A DNA stretch of 64,000 bases from Micropruina glycogenica (GTDB lineage: Bacteria > Actinomycetota > Actinomycetes > Propionibacteriales > Propionibacteriaceae): positions 186,001 to 250,000 of the forward strand of contig NZ_LT985188.1 of NCBI RefSeq assembly GCF_900289045.1, written 5' to 3'. A program made the translations under genes and the position numbers. The notes beneath the pieces are model-generated. The model worked only from the letters and a program-made list of their open reading frames with translations. It had not been told where the DNA came from and did not search any database. Below, piece after piece: positions 52,535-62,211 of the stretch (position 1 is the stretch's first letter; each line of letters opens with the position of its first letter).

Positions 52535-55191
52535 AGTTCACGCTGAAGGACTACCAGGCCGAGGCCGTCGACCTGCTGCTGGAGCGGCTGGAGCGCGCCC
52601 AGTCCGACTACCGCGAGACCGGGTTGCGGTCGTCGGTCAGCCTGTGCGCGACCACCGGCGCCGGGAAGACCGTCATGGCCGCCGCGGTGATCGAGGCGCT
52701 GTTCAACGGGTCCGACGAGTTCGAACCCGACGAGGGGGCCGTCGTCGTCTGGTTCTCCGACGACCCGTCCCTGAACGAGCAGACCCGCAACCGGCTGCTG
52801 GAGGCGTCCGACAAGCTGTCGTTCACCGACCTGGTCACCATCGAGCCGCCGTTCTCGCAGCCGCGACTGGAGCCGGGCAAGGTCTACTTCCTGAACACCC
52901 AGAAGCTGTCGGTCACGTCCAAACTGACGCGCGGCACGCGTGACGTGGCGGACGAGAACCGGTTCGAGCAGTTCCAGGCCCCCGACGATCAGGCGTGGAC
53001 GATCTGGGACACGCTCAACGACACGATCCTGGACGACGAGTTGACCCTCTACCTGTTTCTGGACGAGGCGCACCGCGGGTTCGGCGGCAAGGGCACGTCG
53101 AGGGACAAGTCCACCATCGTGAAGCGGCTGGTGCACGGGTCGAACGTGGTCACCCCCGCCCCGATCGTGGTCGGCATCTCCGCCACCATCGGCAGGTTCG
53201 CGACCGCGATGAGCGAGGCGGAGTTTCAGCAGGACCGGCGGGCACTCGAGCCGGTCAACGTGGACGGCGCCCGGGTGCAGGAGTCCGGCCTGCTGAAGGA
53301 CACCGTCGTGCTCGACTTCACCACCGAGGCGGGCGTGTTCGACCGCGCCCTGGTGCGCCGCGCCGCCGAGAAGCTGCAAGCGTCCACGGAGGCGTGGGCG
53401 GAGTACGCCGCCAGCCAGAAGGACCCCAACGCGGCCGTGTCGCCGCTGCTGGTGCTGCAGATCCCGAACAAGCCCGACCACGACCTTGTGGGTGGTGCGC
53501 TGGACGTGATCGGCGAGGTGATCCCGTCGGTAACGCAGCAGGCGGTGCGGCACGTGCTCGGCGACCACACGGCGCAGGAGTTCGGCAGTTGGACCGTCAA
53601 CTGGATCGAGCCGCAGTCCGTGGAGGACCGCACCGACGTGCGCGTGCTGGTGGCGAAGGAGGCGATCAGCACCGGCTGGGACTGCCCGCGCGCCGAGGTG
53701 ATGGTGTCGTTCCGCACCGCGAGGGAGCACACCCACATCACCCAGATCCTGGGCCGGATGGTGCGGAACCCGCTCGCTCGAAGGGTGCCGGGCGACGACC
53801 GGCTCAACTCGGTGAACTGCCTGCTGCCGTACTTCGACCGCACCACCGCCGGCAAAGTGGTGAAGTTCCTGACCGGCCAGATCGCCGACATTCCGGGCAC
53901 CGGCAAGAAGGTGCTGCTGGACGGGCGCGAGATGGTGGTCAACCCGACCCTGGCCGACGACGGGGAGTTGTGGGACGCGTGGCGCGCGATGCCGACGCAA
54001 CTGCTGCCGCAGCGCGGCGTGCGTCCCGTGAGCAGGCTGCTGCAGTTCGCGACCGAACTGGCCAACGACGGGCTGCGTCCGACCGCGTGCACCGACGTCG
54101 AGGAGGCGGTGCTGCGCGAACTGGACGCGTGCGCGATCCGGTACGCCCGCAAGGTGGACTCCGCGCGCGAGGAGGTGCTCACCATCCACGGCCAATCGAT
54201 CGCCGGCACCACCGGCGAGCAGACGCTCGCGTACACCGAGTTCACCATGCACGCCGACGATCAGGCGGTCGCGGTCGCGTTCAAGGACGCCAAGGCGGCG
54301 TTCAGCGACGTCGCCCGGGCGTACGTCAAGCACCACGTCGGCGACGCCGAGGACGACTTCGCCAACCCGGTGCGCGACGCGATGGTGGAGTGCGCCGCTC
54401 TGGCGACCGTCCCGGAGATTCGCGAGACCGTGGACGCGCTGGCGAACGGCCTGTTCGACCGGTGGGACTACGAGCATCGGCAGGGCATCGAGCGGCTGGG
54501 CGATCTGCGGCGCGACGCCTACCGCGAGATCAAGGCGCAGGCGCCCGACCCGCAGGTGACGTCGCTGATCCGGCCGCGGGTGCGGCTGGAGGACTTCCAG
54601 GAGCTCGACGCGAACGACCAGGTGACGATGGCGCCGCTGGTCGCGAAGCACCTGATGTCGGACGACGCGGGCCACTTTCCGCTGTCGCGGCTGAACGAGT
54701 GGGAGCGGACGGTGGTGCTCGCCGAACTGGCGAAACCGACCACCGTCGCCTGGTACCGCAACCCGCCCCGCTCCGCCGGCGACTCGCTGTGCGTCGCGTA
54801 CCGCAACGAGTTCGGCAACTGGCGCGGCATGTACCCCGACTTCGTGTTCTTCGAGCGCGTCGACGGGCGGGTCGTGCCGTCCATCATCGACCCGCACCGG
54901 CACGACCTGGACGACGCGTTGCTGAAGGTCCGCGCCCTCGCCGGGTTCGCCGAACAGTTCGGGGACCGGTTCGGGCGCATCGAGTCGCTGGCGGAGGTGA
55001 ACGGCAAGATGCGACGGCTCGACCTGAAGAGCGCGCGCGTGCGCAAGGACGTTCGCTACTGGAACCGCGACGTGAGCGACCTGTACCTCGACGCCGGCGA
55101 ATTGATCACCGGGGTGGCGGCTGTACAGCCGGGGCGGCCGCCGGGTCAGTCCGGACGTCCGAACCAGTCCACGCCTCTGTTCGGGGACTGA
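52531..55191 (+). CDS. DEAD/DEAH helicase with C-terminal Res-like domain
   Basis: An 886-residue SF2 helicase: Walker A SLCATTGAGKTVMAAAV, DEAH box LFLDEAHRGFGGKG, ISTGWDCPRAEVMVSFR and THITQILGRMVRNP (motifs V and VI). The C-terminus has YPDFVFFERVDGRVVPSIIDPHRHDLDDALLKVRAL, the place of the nuclease in type III Res proteins, but the D-x-K/E-x-K lysine is not obvious (IIDPH). It probably drives the restriction side of the methyltransferase. GTG 52531 overlaps it. Confidence 0.85.
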   Translation: MKFTLKDYQAEAVDLLLERLERAQSDYRETGLRSSVSLCATTGAGKTVMAAAVIEALFNGSDEFEPDEGAVVVWFSDDPSLNEQTRNRLLEASDKLSFTDLVTIEPPFSQPRLEPGKVYFLNTQKLSVTSKLTRGTRDVADENRFEQFQAPDDQAWTIWDTLNDTILDDELTLYLFLDEAHRGFGGKGTSRDKSTIVKRLVHGSNVVTPAPIVVGISATIGRFATAMSEAEFQQDRRALEPVNVDGARVQESGLLKDTVVLDFTTEAGVFDRALVRRAAEKLQASTEAWAEYAASQKDPNAAVSPLLVLQIPNKPDHDLVGGALDVIGEVIPSVTQQAVRHVLGDHTAQEFGSWTVNWIEPQSVEDRTDVRVLVAKEAISTGWDCPRAEVMVSFRTAREHTHITQILGRMVRNPLARRVPGDDRLNSVNCLLPYFDRTTAGKVVKFLTGQIADIPGTGKKVLLDGREMVVNPTLADDGELWDAWRAMPTQLLPQRGVRPVSRLLQFATELANDGLRPTACTDVEEAVLRELDACAIRYARKVDSAREEVLTIHGQSIAGTTGEQTLAYTEFTMHADDQAVAVAFKDAKAAFSDVARAYVKHHVGDAEDDFANPVRDAMVECAALATVPEIRETVDALANGLFDRWDYEHRQGIERLGDLRRDAYREIKAQAPDPQVTSLIRPRVRLEDFQELDANDQVTMAPLVAKHLMSDDAGHFPLSRLNEWERTVVLAELAKPTTVAWYRNPPRSAGDSLCVAYRNEFGNWRGMYPDFVFFERVDGRVVPSIIDPHRHDLDDALLKVRALAGFAEQFGDRFGRIESLAEVNGKMRRLDLKSARVRKDVRYWNRDVSDLYLDAGELITGVAAVQPGRPPGQSGRPNQSTPLFGD

Positions 55192-55234
55192 CTCGGGCCG
55201 GGGGATCCGGTTCGGCGTTCGTGAGCGCGCACCG

Positions 55235-55250
55235 GCGTCGATCTCGACGC
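55235..55250. terminator. Bidirectional hairpin between convergent defence operons
   Basis: GCGTCGA-TC-TCGACGC (55235-55250) is a perfect 16-bp palindrome, extended by GTGAGCG/CGCTCAC further out, directly after the stops of both operons. Confidence 0.55.
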
Positions 55251-58200
55251 TCACGGCTCTTCGTTCACGTCTGGCCCGGGCCAGTCCGGCGCGCTCAGGT
55301 CCAGACGGAGGGCGTCCAGTGTGTCCGGAGCGGACTGGGTGTACCGCCGCTTCAGCAGCTCGAGCATGTCCTCCTGGAGCGGTTGCCCGAACGTGAGGCG
55401 GTAGAGGGCGACGTCGCGTTTGATGTTGGCGAGCCGGGACTCGTCGACGCTCAGGCCGAACGGCGACACGTGTCGCTCGATCTTCGCGGGCCCCGGGTAC
55501 ACCCAGTGCGGCGCGAAGTCGCCGAGGTTCGCCTCCTCGTCCTGGGCCAGGCGGTACGCGGCGCGCCACGGGTTCGGGTCGTCGGAGGCGAGGATCGCCT
55601 CCGCGTGCCGGTGGGCGATGTTCTTGCGCACCGCGTGCCCGTCGTACCGGTCGACGCGGCCCTCCCGCTGCTCGAAGTCGATCGGGCTCGCGGGCGTGTT
55701 CCAGTGCAGCAGGGAGTGACTCCACCAGTGAAAGTCGATGCCCTCCTGACCGACGCTGGTCGTGGCGAGCACCAGCGGCCAGAACGGGCTGTTGAACGCT
55801 TGACGGACCACGGGCAACCGGTTGCTCTCCTGCTCCTGCCGGCGACCGCCGTAACGCAGCGCGAACCGCGCCGGGAGAGTGAGGCGCTCCCTCGGGTTGT
55901 CGGGGTTGAACAGTTCGTAGCGGGCGGGGCGCAACGCGACGGCGGTCGCAGCTGCTCGGGCGATCTCCATGAGCTTGGCGTCGTCCAGCTCGGCCGAACC
56001 CAGGTTGACGGCCAGGTGGTGCAGATACTCGTCCATGACGGCCTGCAGGTTGCCCCACGCGCAGTAGGCCAGCACGGCTCGCCAGTACACGGCGTCCGGG
56101 TTCAGCTGGTCGAGCAACAGAGTCGTCTCCGGCCGGGAGAACAGCGTCCGGAACGACGAGGCGAGTTGGGCCGCGGCGAGCCACAGTCCACCGGGCGTCA
56201 CCTTGGGGTGGTCGTGGCTGATGCGGCGTAGGGACCGGTACGCGACGTTGGCGGGCGAGTGCGCAGCCACGTCGGCCAGCACCTGCAGCACCTCGTCGGT
56301 GATGGCGCGATCCTGCGCCGAGCCACGCGTCCGGAATGCCTCGCGCACGTGGTTGGTGAGCAGCTCCGGTTCACGGTCCCGGGCTTGTGACGGGGCGTTC
56401 CCGTCCGTGGGCTCCTCCTCGTCCTCGACGCCCGCGAGCGCGGGGACCATGTCGGCGATGCCGAGCCCCGGCGGGAACGAGTCCGGCCGGCGGAACAGCT
56501 CGAACCAGTGCGACGCGAGGCCGACGGTGTCCTCGTCCGCGACCGGTTCCACCTCCGGTCGGAGCCGGTCGACGATCGCTTGGCGCAGGGACGACGCGTC
56601 CACGGGCGCGCCCGTCTCCCGGCGGTGGTCCCTCGGGTCGGCCAGTTCCGCCGACCCGGGGGCGGGCCAGAACAGCGCGAGAGTCGCCATGCTGGCGGGT
56701 CGGTCGCGCTCTCGGTCCATGCGGAAGGCGAGTCGTCCGCGCCGGCCCTTCCGCTCGGTGTCGCGCTCGTCGGGCGTCTTGTCGCGGAACGAGTCACCGG
56801 CCGACAGCCGGTCGGACTCGTAGCTGAGCAGGGTGGCGACGGCGCTCGGGGTCGCCATCCACGACGAGAAGACGAGGCGCTTCGTCACGCGGGACGCGAA
56901 CTGCTCGGCGTACGGGCCGCCCGGGGCCAGGTAGGGCAGCGAGGGCGGAACCCACAGCAGCTTCCACCACCCGGCGTCGACCGTCTCGTCCGCGAGCCGC
57001 CGCAGCCGCGCGTTCGCCAGATCCACCGCCTCGTAGGCCTTGATGGCGTCCGTGTCCAGTCGCTGTGTCCTCTTCAGCAGGCGTCGCACTCCGGTCGCCC
57101 GTGAGGGGTCCTTGAGCGCCTCCCTGACCTTCTCGGCGATCTTGTACCCGTCCATGAAGTTCGCGAAGTACGGCGCGGACTTCCAGTACTCCACGGAGAA
57201 CGGCGCGCCCACCTTACGGGCGACGTCGCGCATCGCGACGAACCCGAGCAGGTCCTGCGCGGGGATGGAGTCGAGCCTGCTGAACGACTCGGTCGCCATC
57301 GTCGCGCCCACGACGCGTGGACGCTCGGTGCGCGTCATGAGGCGCAAAAGCAGACGCCTGAGTTCCTGCGTGACCTGGTCGGCCGGTTCGCCGGCGACGA
57401 CCGCTTTCCGGTAGTCGGCCAGCGCGGTCGCGATGTCGCCGCGGGGGTCACCGGCGCTCCCGTCGGCGAGGAACTCGACCATCGTCATGAAGTCCTTGTG
57501 GTGATCCTCGCCGAACTGCGCCTCTTCGGCGTAGGTGAACGGCTTGTACGGGGTGGCCGACAGCAGCAGGGTCCTCGCGGCGTCGTACTCGTACAGGCTG
57601 TGGGCGAGTTCGCCGGCCTCGGTCTGCTTGTTGAGCAACTGACGGAACCGCTGGAACTCGTCCAGAATCACGAGGTCGGGGGTGAGCAGGTGGACGCTCT
57701 CGCGCGCCAGCGTGGATCGAAGGTCGCCGACGAGGCCCAAGACCCGATGCCAGCTTCCGGGTCCGAGCTCACCCCGCTGCTGAAGGTCCAGGAGTTCGGC
57801 GAACCGGTCCAGCAGGCTCGCGGGTGCGCCGTCCGGCCTTCGTTCGGCCGCCGTCAAGAAGGCGTCGACGACGTTCTGATCGATGTCGTCCCGCAACTCG
57901 TCCCGCAGCCGCGACACGTACTGGCGTAACCGCTCCCACGAGGACACGCTCCCTTTCAGGAGTTGGTGAGCGGCCTGCGCGCGGTCGCCGAACAGTTCCA
58001 GCCGTCGCTCCAGCAGCAAGTAGAGCATCGCCCGCTCCTCCGCCTTGCCCGACCTCCACCCCTTCTCGAACGACGTACCGGGAGTGAAGGAGACGAGGTT
58101 GACCGGTTTGAGGAACCGGGCGCCGCCCTCGGGCGCGAAGTGGCGCGAGTGCTTGGCGAGCAGCGTGAGTCTGCTGGCGATGCCGTGGTGCGGGTCACCG

Positions 58201-58487
58201 GTGACGTTCAGCTTGCGCAGGTTCTGCCGGGCCAGGTCCGTGTTGGAGCAGACGTACACGATGTCGATGCGGTCGACCGAGTCGTCGTGCTGCAACTCCT
58301 CGATCGTGCGCGCGATCACGCCGCGGGCGACGATCGTCTTGCCCAACCCGGTTTCGTCGGCGACCAGGAAACGGTTCGAGTCCCGCTGGCGGTAAAAGCG
58401 GTCGATGATGTGCTCGACCGTGTTCCGCTGAAACCGAGTGAGGCCGGCCAGCACCGGCGCCGCCGAGAACACGAGGTCAGTGGTCAT
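55251..58487 (-). CDS. SNF2/DEAD-like helicase of the leftward operon
   Basis: A 1,078-residue SF2 ATPase: Walker A FLVADETGLGKTIVARGVI, Walker B LVILDEFQRFRQL, LLLSATPYKP (motif III) and, in the second lobe, SVGQEGIDFHWWSHSLLHWNTPASPIDFEQREGRVDRYDGHAVRKNIA. The order matches helicases of restriction and defence systems. Last of a three-gene operon; the ATG overlaps the PLD stop by 4 nt. No nuclease domain seen in it, so cutting would come from the PLD protein. Confidence 0.86.
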   Translation of the reverse strand: MTTDLVFSAAPVLAGLTRFQRNTVEHIIDRFYRQRDSNRFLVADETGLGKTIVARGVIARTIEELQHDDSVDRIDIVYVCSNTDLARQNLRKLNVTGDPHHGIASRLTLLAKHSRHFAPEGGARFLKPVNLVSFTPGTSFEKGWRSGKAEERAMLYLLLERRLELFGDRAQAAHQLLKGSVSSWERLRQYVSRLRDELRDDIDQNVVDAFLTAAERRPDGAPASLLDRFAELLDLQQRGELGPGSWHRVLGLVGDLRSTLARESVHLLTPDLVILDEFQRFRQLLNKQTEAGELAHSLYEYDAARTLLLSATPYKPFTYAEEAQFGEDHHKDFMTMVEFLADGSAGDPRGDIATALADYRKAVVAGEPADQVTQELRRLLLRLMTRTERPRVVGATMATESFSRLDSIPAQDLLGFVAMRDVARKVGAPFSVEYWKSAPYFANFMDGYKIAEKVREALKDPSRATGVRRLLKRTQRLDTDAIKAYEAVDLANARLRRLADETVDAGWWKLLWVPPSLPYLAPGGPYAEQFASRVTKRLVFSSWMATPSAVATLLSYESDRLSAGDSFRDKTPDERDTERKGRRGRLAFRMDRERDRPASMATLALFWPAPGSAELADPRDHRRETGAPVDASSLRQAIVDRLRPEVEPVADEDTVGLASHWFELFRRPDSFPPGLGIADMVPALAGVEDEEEPTDGNAPSQARDREPELLTNHVREAFRTRGSAQDRAITDEVLQVLADVAAHSPANVAYRSLRRISHDHPKVTPGGLWLAAAQLASSFRTLFSRPETTLLLDQLNPDAVYWRAVLAYCAWGNLQAVMDEYLHHLAVNLGSAELDDAKLMEIARAAATAVALRPARYELFNPDNPRERLTLPARFALRYGGRRQEQESNRLPVVRQAFNSPFWPLVLATTSVGQEGIDFHWWSHSLLHWNTPASPIDFEQREGRVDRYDGHAVRKNIAHRHAEAILASDDPNPWRAAYRLAQDEEANLGDFAPHWVYPGPAKIERHVSPFGLSVDESRLANIKRDVALYRLTFGQPLQEDMLELLKRRYTQSAPDTLDALRLDLSAPDWPGPDVNEEP

Positions 58488-60322
58488 CGCTTCCCCCGGG
58501 GGAGCTTGTCGAGCGCCTTCTTCACCGATACCCAGAACTCATCGAAACCGTCGGGAAGCACGGACCGCCCCGACTCGGTCTGTTGCAGGCGCGAGACGAG
58601 CTGGTCGAGGTCGGCCAGCGCCTCGCGACGATCCGCCAGCGCGCCGAGCACCAACTCGAGGACGCCGGTCCACCCGCCGCCACCGAACCCCCACCTTCCC
58701 GCCCCGTCACCGGCGTTCTGCTCGTTCGACACCCACAGTCCGTCCCAGTTGCCCAGGCCGAGCAGCAGCGTGAGGAAACGCAGGAACTTTTCTGGGGTGT
58801 CGACCTGACGGGCGAGGATCTCGTCGAGCCGTGACGGCGGGTCGTTCACCAGGACGGCGTGGACGACGGTCCCGAGCTCGTTCCCGTCGGGATCCGTGGC
58901 GTTCAGGATGAGGAACGGCGTGACGTTCGGCGTGGCGACGCCGCCGAACGTGAGATCGGCCGGCTCGACGCGCGCGAGGGCGTGCGCGGTGCCCGGGACG
59001 GTGAGCAGGCCCGCCGTGACCGAGAAACCGTCCCGAACGGGCACCGGCGCGAGGCTGGCGAGGGCCAGCCGATGGGCGTCACCGTCAGGACTGACCGTGA
59101 GGGTGAAGCGGACCTCCGCCAGTGCGCGAAGCTGATTCTGCAGCGCCCGCAGTGCGTCGTCGGACGGGTCGACCTCGGCGCCCCCCGTTGCGGCATAAGT
59201 CTCCAGCAGGTCGCGGAACGGGCTGTCGTCGCCCAGGAACGCGTCGATGCCGAGCTCTCGTGCACGACCCGCCAGCTCGACGGCGAACTCGACGTTGCCG
59301 GCGTATGCCGACGACGTCGCGTTGGGCGAGCCGACGAACAGGTGCGCCCGTCCGTAGCTCCGCTCCACGATCGTGATCTTCGCGTGGAGGTCGGTGACCG
59401 AACCGTTCTCCTGCGGATCGACCACCACGTGGGGCTCCGGGCCAGCGATAGATGCCACATGGTCGGCTTCCTGCGGCTCGTGCAGAGAAGCGGCCTGATT
59501 CAGCACGAGCACACGGCCCACGCGCTGCAAGGTCGCGGATGACAGTCGATCCAGCTCGGCGGGTCGTGACACCAGCGTGACGTCCTTGCTGCGACCCGTG
59601 AGGTGCGCGATGCCCTGGTCGTTGCAGAACGGCGACACCACGAGGTGCCTGCGTCCGGAGAAGTTCACCGGGTCGCTCGCGTCAGGCACGCCGAACGCGT
59701 GGAAGGCGAGCTCCTGGACACCCTGCGGTGCGGTCCACGCGACGTGCGAGGCCCGCTCCGCGAGGTCGCGCAATCGCTCGAGTCGAGAAGGGTGGAGCGG
59801 TTCGACCGCCAGTTCGGGCAGGTGCGAAATGAGGGCTTTCAGCGGAGCGTTGGCGGGAACGGCGTCGTAAGAGTGCGTCCCGTTCAGCGTCACGACCGCG
59901 TCCCACGCCTGGCTGCCGGCGAGGTTTCGAGTCGAGCACAACAGCCGGTACTGGTCCGGCAGCCCTTCCGCCGCGTAACACAGGAACCACACCTTCGGGT
60001 GGAACAGGAAGCCCGCCCGGGGACGCCGGACGGGGTGCACCATCGGCTCCAGGAACGCCATCAGGTCGGACGCCTGCCGAGGCACGGAGATCTGCCCGGC
60101 CTGGCAGAAGACGTCGACGCGATCGGTGCAGGAGCGGACCGCCTCGAGTGCGGCGACCGGGTCGGGCGAGTCGCGCAGCTCGAACGACGCGAACGCCAGG
60201 GGCGGGACGAGCGCGGTGGTCAGGTCGAGGGTGAACGTGGTCGCCACCGCGGACAGCAGCCGATAGTCGCGCGGGGGGCGCAGCTGGTCGAGCAGGACGA
60301 CCCGGGCGTCCGGCTCAAGCAT
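58484..60322 (-). CDS. Phospholipase-D-like protein with two HKD motifs
   Basis: A 612-residue protein. The first motif is FLFHPKVWFLCYAAEG followed by STRNLAGSQAWD; the second is DLHAKITIVERS followed by GSPNATSSAY. Both have H-x-K and a downstream Asn/Gly-Ser, so a full two-HKD active site is possible. PLD-like proteins in defence systems cut DNA or RNA without metal. Overlaps the upstream gene by 8 nt and the downstream gene by 4 nt. Confidence 0.83.
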   Translation of the reverse strand: MLEPDARVVLLDQLRPPRDYRLLSAVATTFTLDLTTALVPPLAFASFELRDSPDPVAALEAVRSCTDRVDVFCQAGQISVPRQASDLMAFLEPMVHPVRRPRAGFLFHPKVWFLCYAAEGLPDQYRLLCSTRNLAGSQAWDAVVTLNGTHSYDAVPANAPLKALISHLPELAVEPLHPSRLERLRDLAERASHVAWTAPQGVQELAFHAFGVPDASDPVNFSGRRHLVVSPFCNDQGIAHLTGRSKDVTLVSRPAELDRLSSATLQRVGRVLVLNQAASLHEPQEADHVASIAGPEPHVVVDPQENGSVTDLHAKITIVERSYGRAHLFVGSPNATSSAYAGNVEFAVELAGRARELGIDAFLGDDSPFRDLLETYAATGGAEVDPSDDALRALQNQLRALAEVRFTLTVSPDGDAHRLALASLAPVPVRDGFSVTAGLLTVPGTAHALARVEPADLTFGGVATPNVTPFLILNATDPDGNELGTVVHAVLVNDPPSRLDEILARQVDTPEKFLRFLTLLLGLGNWDGLWVSNEQNAGDGAGRWGFGGGGWTGVLELVLGALADRREALADLDQLVSRLQQTESGRSVLPDGFDEFWVSVKKALDKLPRGKR

Positions 60323-61544
60323 CGCGGTCAGCCGTCGGCTCGGGCGAACTGAGGCCCTGATGGATGTCGGCCAGGATGGCGCGGACGGTCGGCCAGCGGT
60401 AGTTGAGGGCCCCGCTTCCGGAGTCGCCGCTCCAGGAGGCGAGCAGCCGGTCGTTGATCAGGCGCGACTGCGACTTCTTGAGGCGGCGTTCCCGGCTTTC
60501 GACGATCTGCCTGGCGCGAGGGTCGTCGAGCGCCGCCTGGGCGGAGCCGTCGAGGACCGCTGAGATCCAGTCGTTCACGAACGTCCGGGTGCTCCACGAG
60601 ATCCGCGCGTTCAGTCCGGTGACGTGCGCCCAGAATCGGTCCAGGTTCCACTCCCGAAGCCTTCGACGATCACTGTCCGCCTCTTCGAGCCAATCGCGAT
60701 ACCGCTGTTCGTGGCGGGTCGCCGCATCGACGACCCGGTTGTGGCCGGCTGCTTCGTACCGCCGCGCGACCATCACGTTGTAGAGCAGGGAGGCGCCGTG
60801 CATGGTGAAGGAGAACAGCTCGGCGTGGCGCAGCACGTCCTGGGTCTGGTCAGGAGCGGTGCGGCACAGCGGGTCATGCCACGGAAGGTCGATGGCTGGG
60901 GCGGGTGCTCGATCTGCCGTAACCAAGTGGGAGAGCAGGGTGTCGGGCACGCTCGCGAGGATCCGTTCCCGCAGCCATTGAGCCTCTCTCGGAGCGAGGT
61001 CGAGCCCGCCGGGGAGGGCGTGGGGGAAACCGATCGGGGCGTCGGGGAGCGTGGGGTGCCAACTGCCCCGAGCTCGTTCGGCGAGTTCGTCGGAGCCGCT
61101 CTCACGTCCCGAACGGGAGAGTGTCAGCTGTTCGGGGTCGGTGTCGTTGCGAAGGATTCCGTACTGCTGGAGACCGGCCCAGTAGATGGTGGACGGAAGA
61201 TTCTTCACCGCTCGCCCCTGAACGCGGCCGATCACGCCGAGGTGGTCGGTCTTCTGCAACACCGTGACCAGGTCCCGATCGGTGGCGCGCCGCAGCGCTC
61301 GCTGCTTGGCGGGATCGCGCTCTTTGGTGGCCGCGTAGCGGTAGGTCCACGGCACGATCAGGAAGTAGCGCGCACGGGTGAGCAGGACCGTGGTGCCCGG
61401 GAACAGCGTGTCGCTCAGCACCTGGCGGACCTGGCCGATCCCGAGTTCGTCGCGACTCTCGGGCTGGGTGAACAGTGCGATCAGTTCGCGGACGCGGCGC
61501 TGCTCGTCGGCCGAGGTGTCGAGCCACGCAATGCTCGAGACCAT
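60315..61544 (-). CDS. DUF6361 family protein
   Basis: A 409-residue protein. MVSSIAWLDTSADEQRRVRELIALF...RDELGIGQVRQVLSDTLFPGTTVLLTRARYFLIVPWTYR is the DUF6361 signature. ATG 61544 has GGGAGGG upstream and fits family N-termini; the frame is open to 61595. Function unknown, but it heads an operon with a PLD protein and helicase. The C-terminus (ESRERRLKKSQSRLINDRLLASW) looks helical and basic. Confidence 0.82.
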   Translation of the reverse strand: MVSSIAWLDTSADEQRRVRELIALFTQPESRDELGIGQVRQVLSDTLFPGTTVLLTRARYFLIVPWTYRYAATKERDPAKQRALRRATDRDLVTVLQKTDHLGVIGRVQGRAVKNLPSTIYWAGLQQYGILRNDTDPEQLTLSRSGRESGSDELAERARGSWHPTLPDAPIGFPHALPGGLDLAPREAQWLRERILASVPDTLLSHLVTADRAPAPAIDLPWHDPLCRTAPDQTQDVLRHAELFSFTMHGASLLYNVMVARRYEAAGHNRVVDAATRHEQRYRDWLEEADSDRRRLREWNLDRFWAHVTGLNARISWSTRTFVNDWISAVLDGSAQAALDDPRARQIVESRERRLKKSQSRLINDRLLASWSGDSGSGALNYRWPTVRAILADIHQGLSSPEPTADRDA

Positions 61545-61625
61545 GAACCCTCCCGCGCGTTCAGCGTCGATGGCCCCGGGATTTCCGTGCCCCATCGCGT
61601 CCCATCTTGCAGGCGCGCAGCGCTG

Positions 61626-62198
61626 TCAGCCAGTCACCCCTGCGGACGGCGCGCGGAAAACGGCGTCCGCGTTCTCATCGTGCGAGTCGTCCCGGCGGCG
61701 CAGTTCGGCGGCCAGCGCTGCGGGGAACGGCTTGCCCGGACGGGTGCGGTGGGTGTGGCGCTGCCAGCGGGAGGGGTGCCGGGGCTGACCGCCCACCTGC
61801 CAGACCGGCAGGCCGACGTCCGTCAAGAGCGCCTCCAGCCAGGCCACCTGGTCGCGGAACCGCTGACGCGCCGGCCCCGACGGCGCCTGCACGCCGTACC
61901 CGAGCAGCACGCCGTCCACGGCTGGCAACCGGTGGGCCAGCGTCGTGCGCGCCGCCGACCAGCCGTGTTCGGTGTCGCCCGCGGTGACGATGCCGGCCAG
62001 GTCCCGCGTCGGCAGCGCGAACAGGTTGGCAACCTGAACCGATTCGAACCCGAGCAGCCCACGAGCCAACTCGACCCGGGCGCGCGTCCTGGCCCCCGAG
62101 GTGAGCGGCGGGTTGAGGCCCACGAACAACAGAGTGGTCGGGCGCCACGGACCTTCACCGGACGGCGCGCGCGACGAAGCGGCTTCCGGGAGGGTCAC
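61626..62198 (-). CDS. DUF1643-like protein
   Basis: A 190-residue protein: TTLLFVGLNPPLTSGARTRARVELARGLLGFESVQVANLFALPTRDL is the DUF1643 start, and PRHPSRWQRHTH is the C-terminal motif. GTG 62198 is preceded by TAGCTT with a 7-nt gap, a leaderless pattern; ATG 62225 is an in-frame alternative without a ribosome site. Role unknown. Confidence 0.65.
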   Translation of the reverse strand: MTLPEAASSRAPSGEGPWRPTTLLFVGLNPPLTSGARTRARVELARGLLGFESVQVANLFALPTRDLAGIVTAGDTEHGWSAARTTLAHRLPAVDGVLLGYGVQAPSGPARQRFRDQVAWLEALLTDVGLPVWQVGGQPRHPSRWQRHTHRTRPGKPFPAALAAELRRRDDSHDENADAVFRAPSAGVTG

Positions 62199-62211
62199 AG
62201 CCGTCAAGCTA

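Noticed and set aside
46187-61544. Calling the cassette DISARM, BREX or Druantia
   Set aside because: PLD, helicase and methylase overlap with DISARM, but no DUF1998 (DrmB) protein is present, and no BREX PglZ/BrxC or Druantia DruE-type gene is seen.
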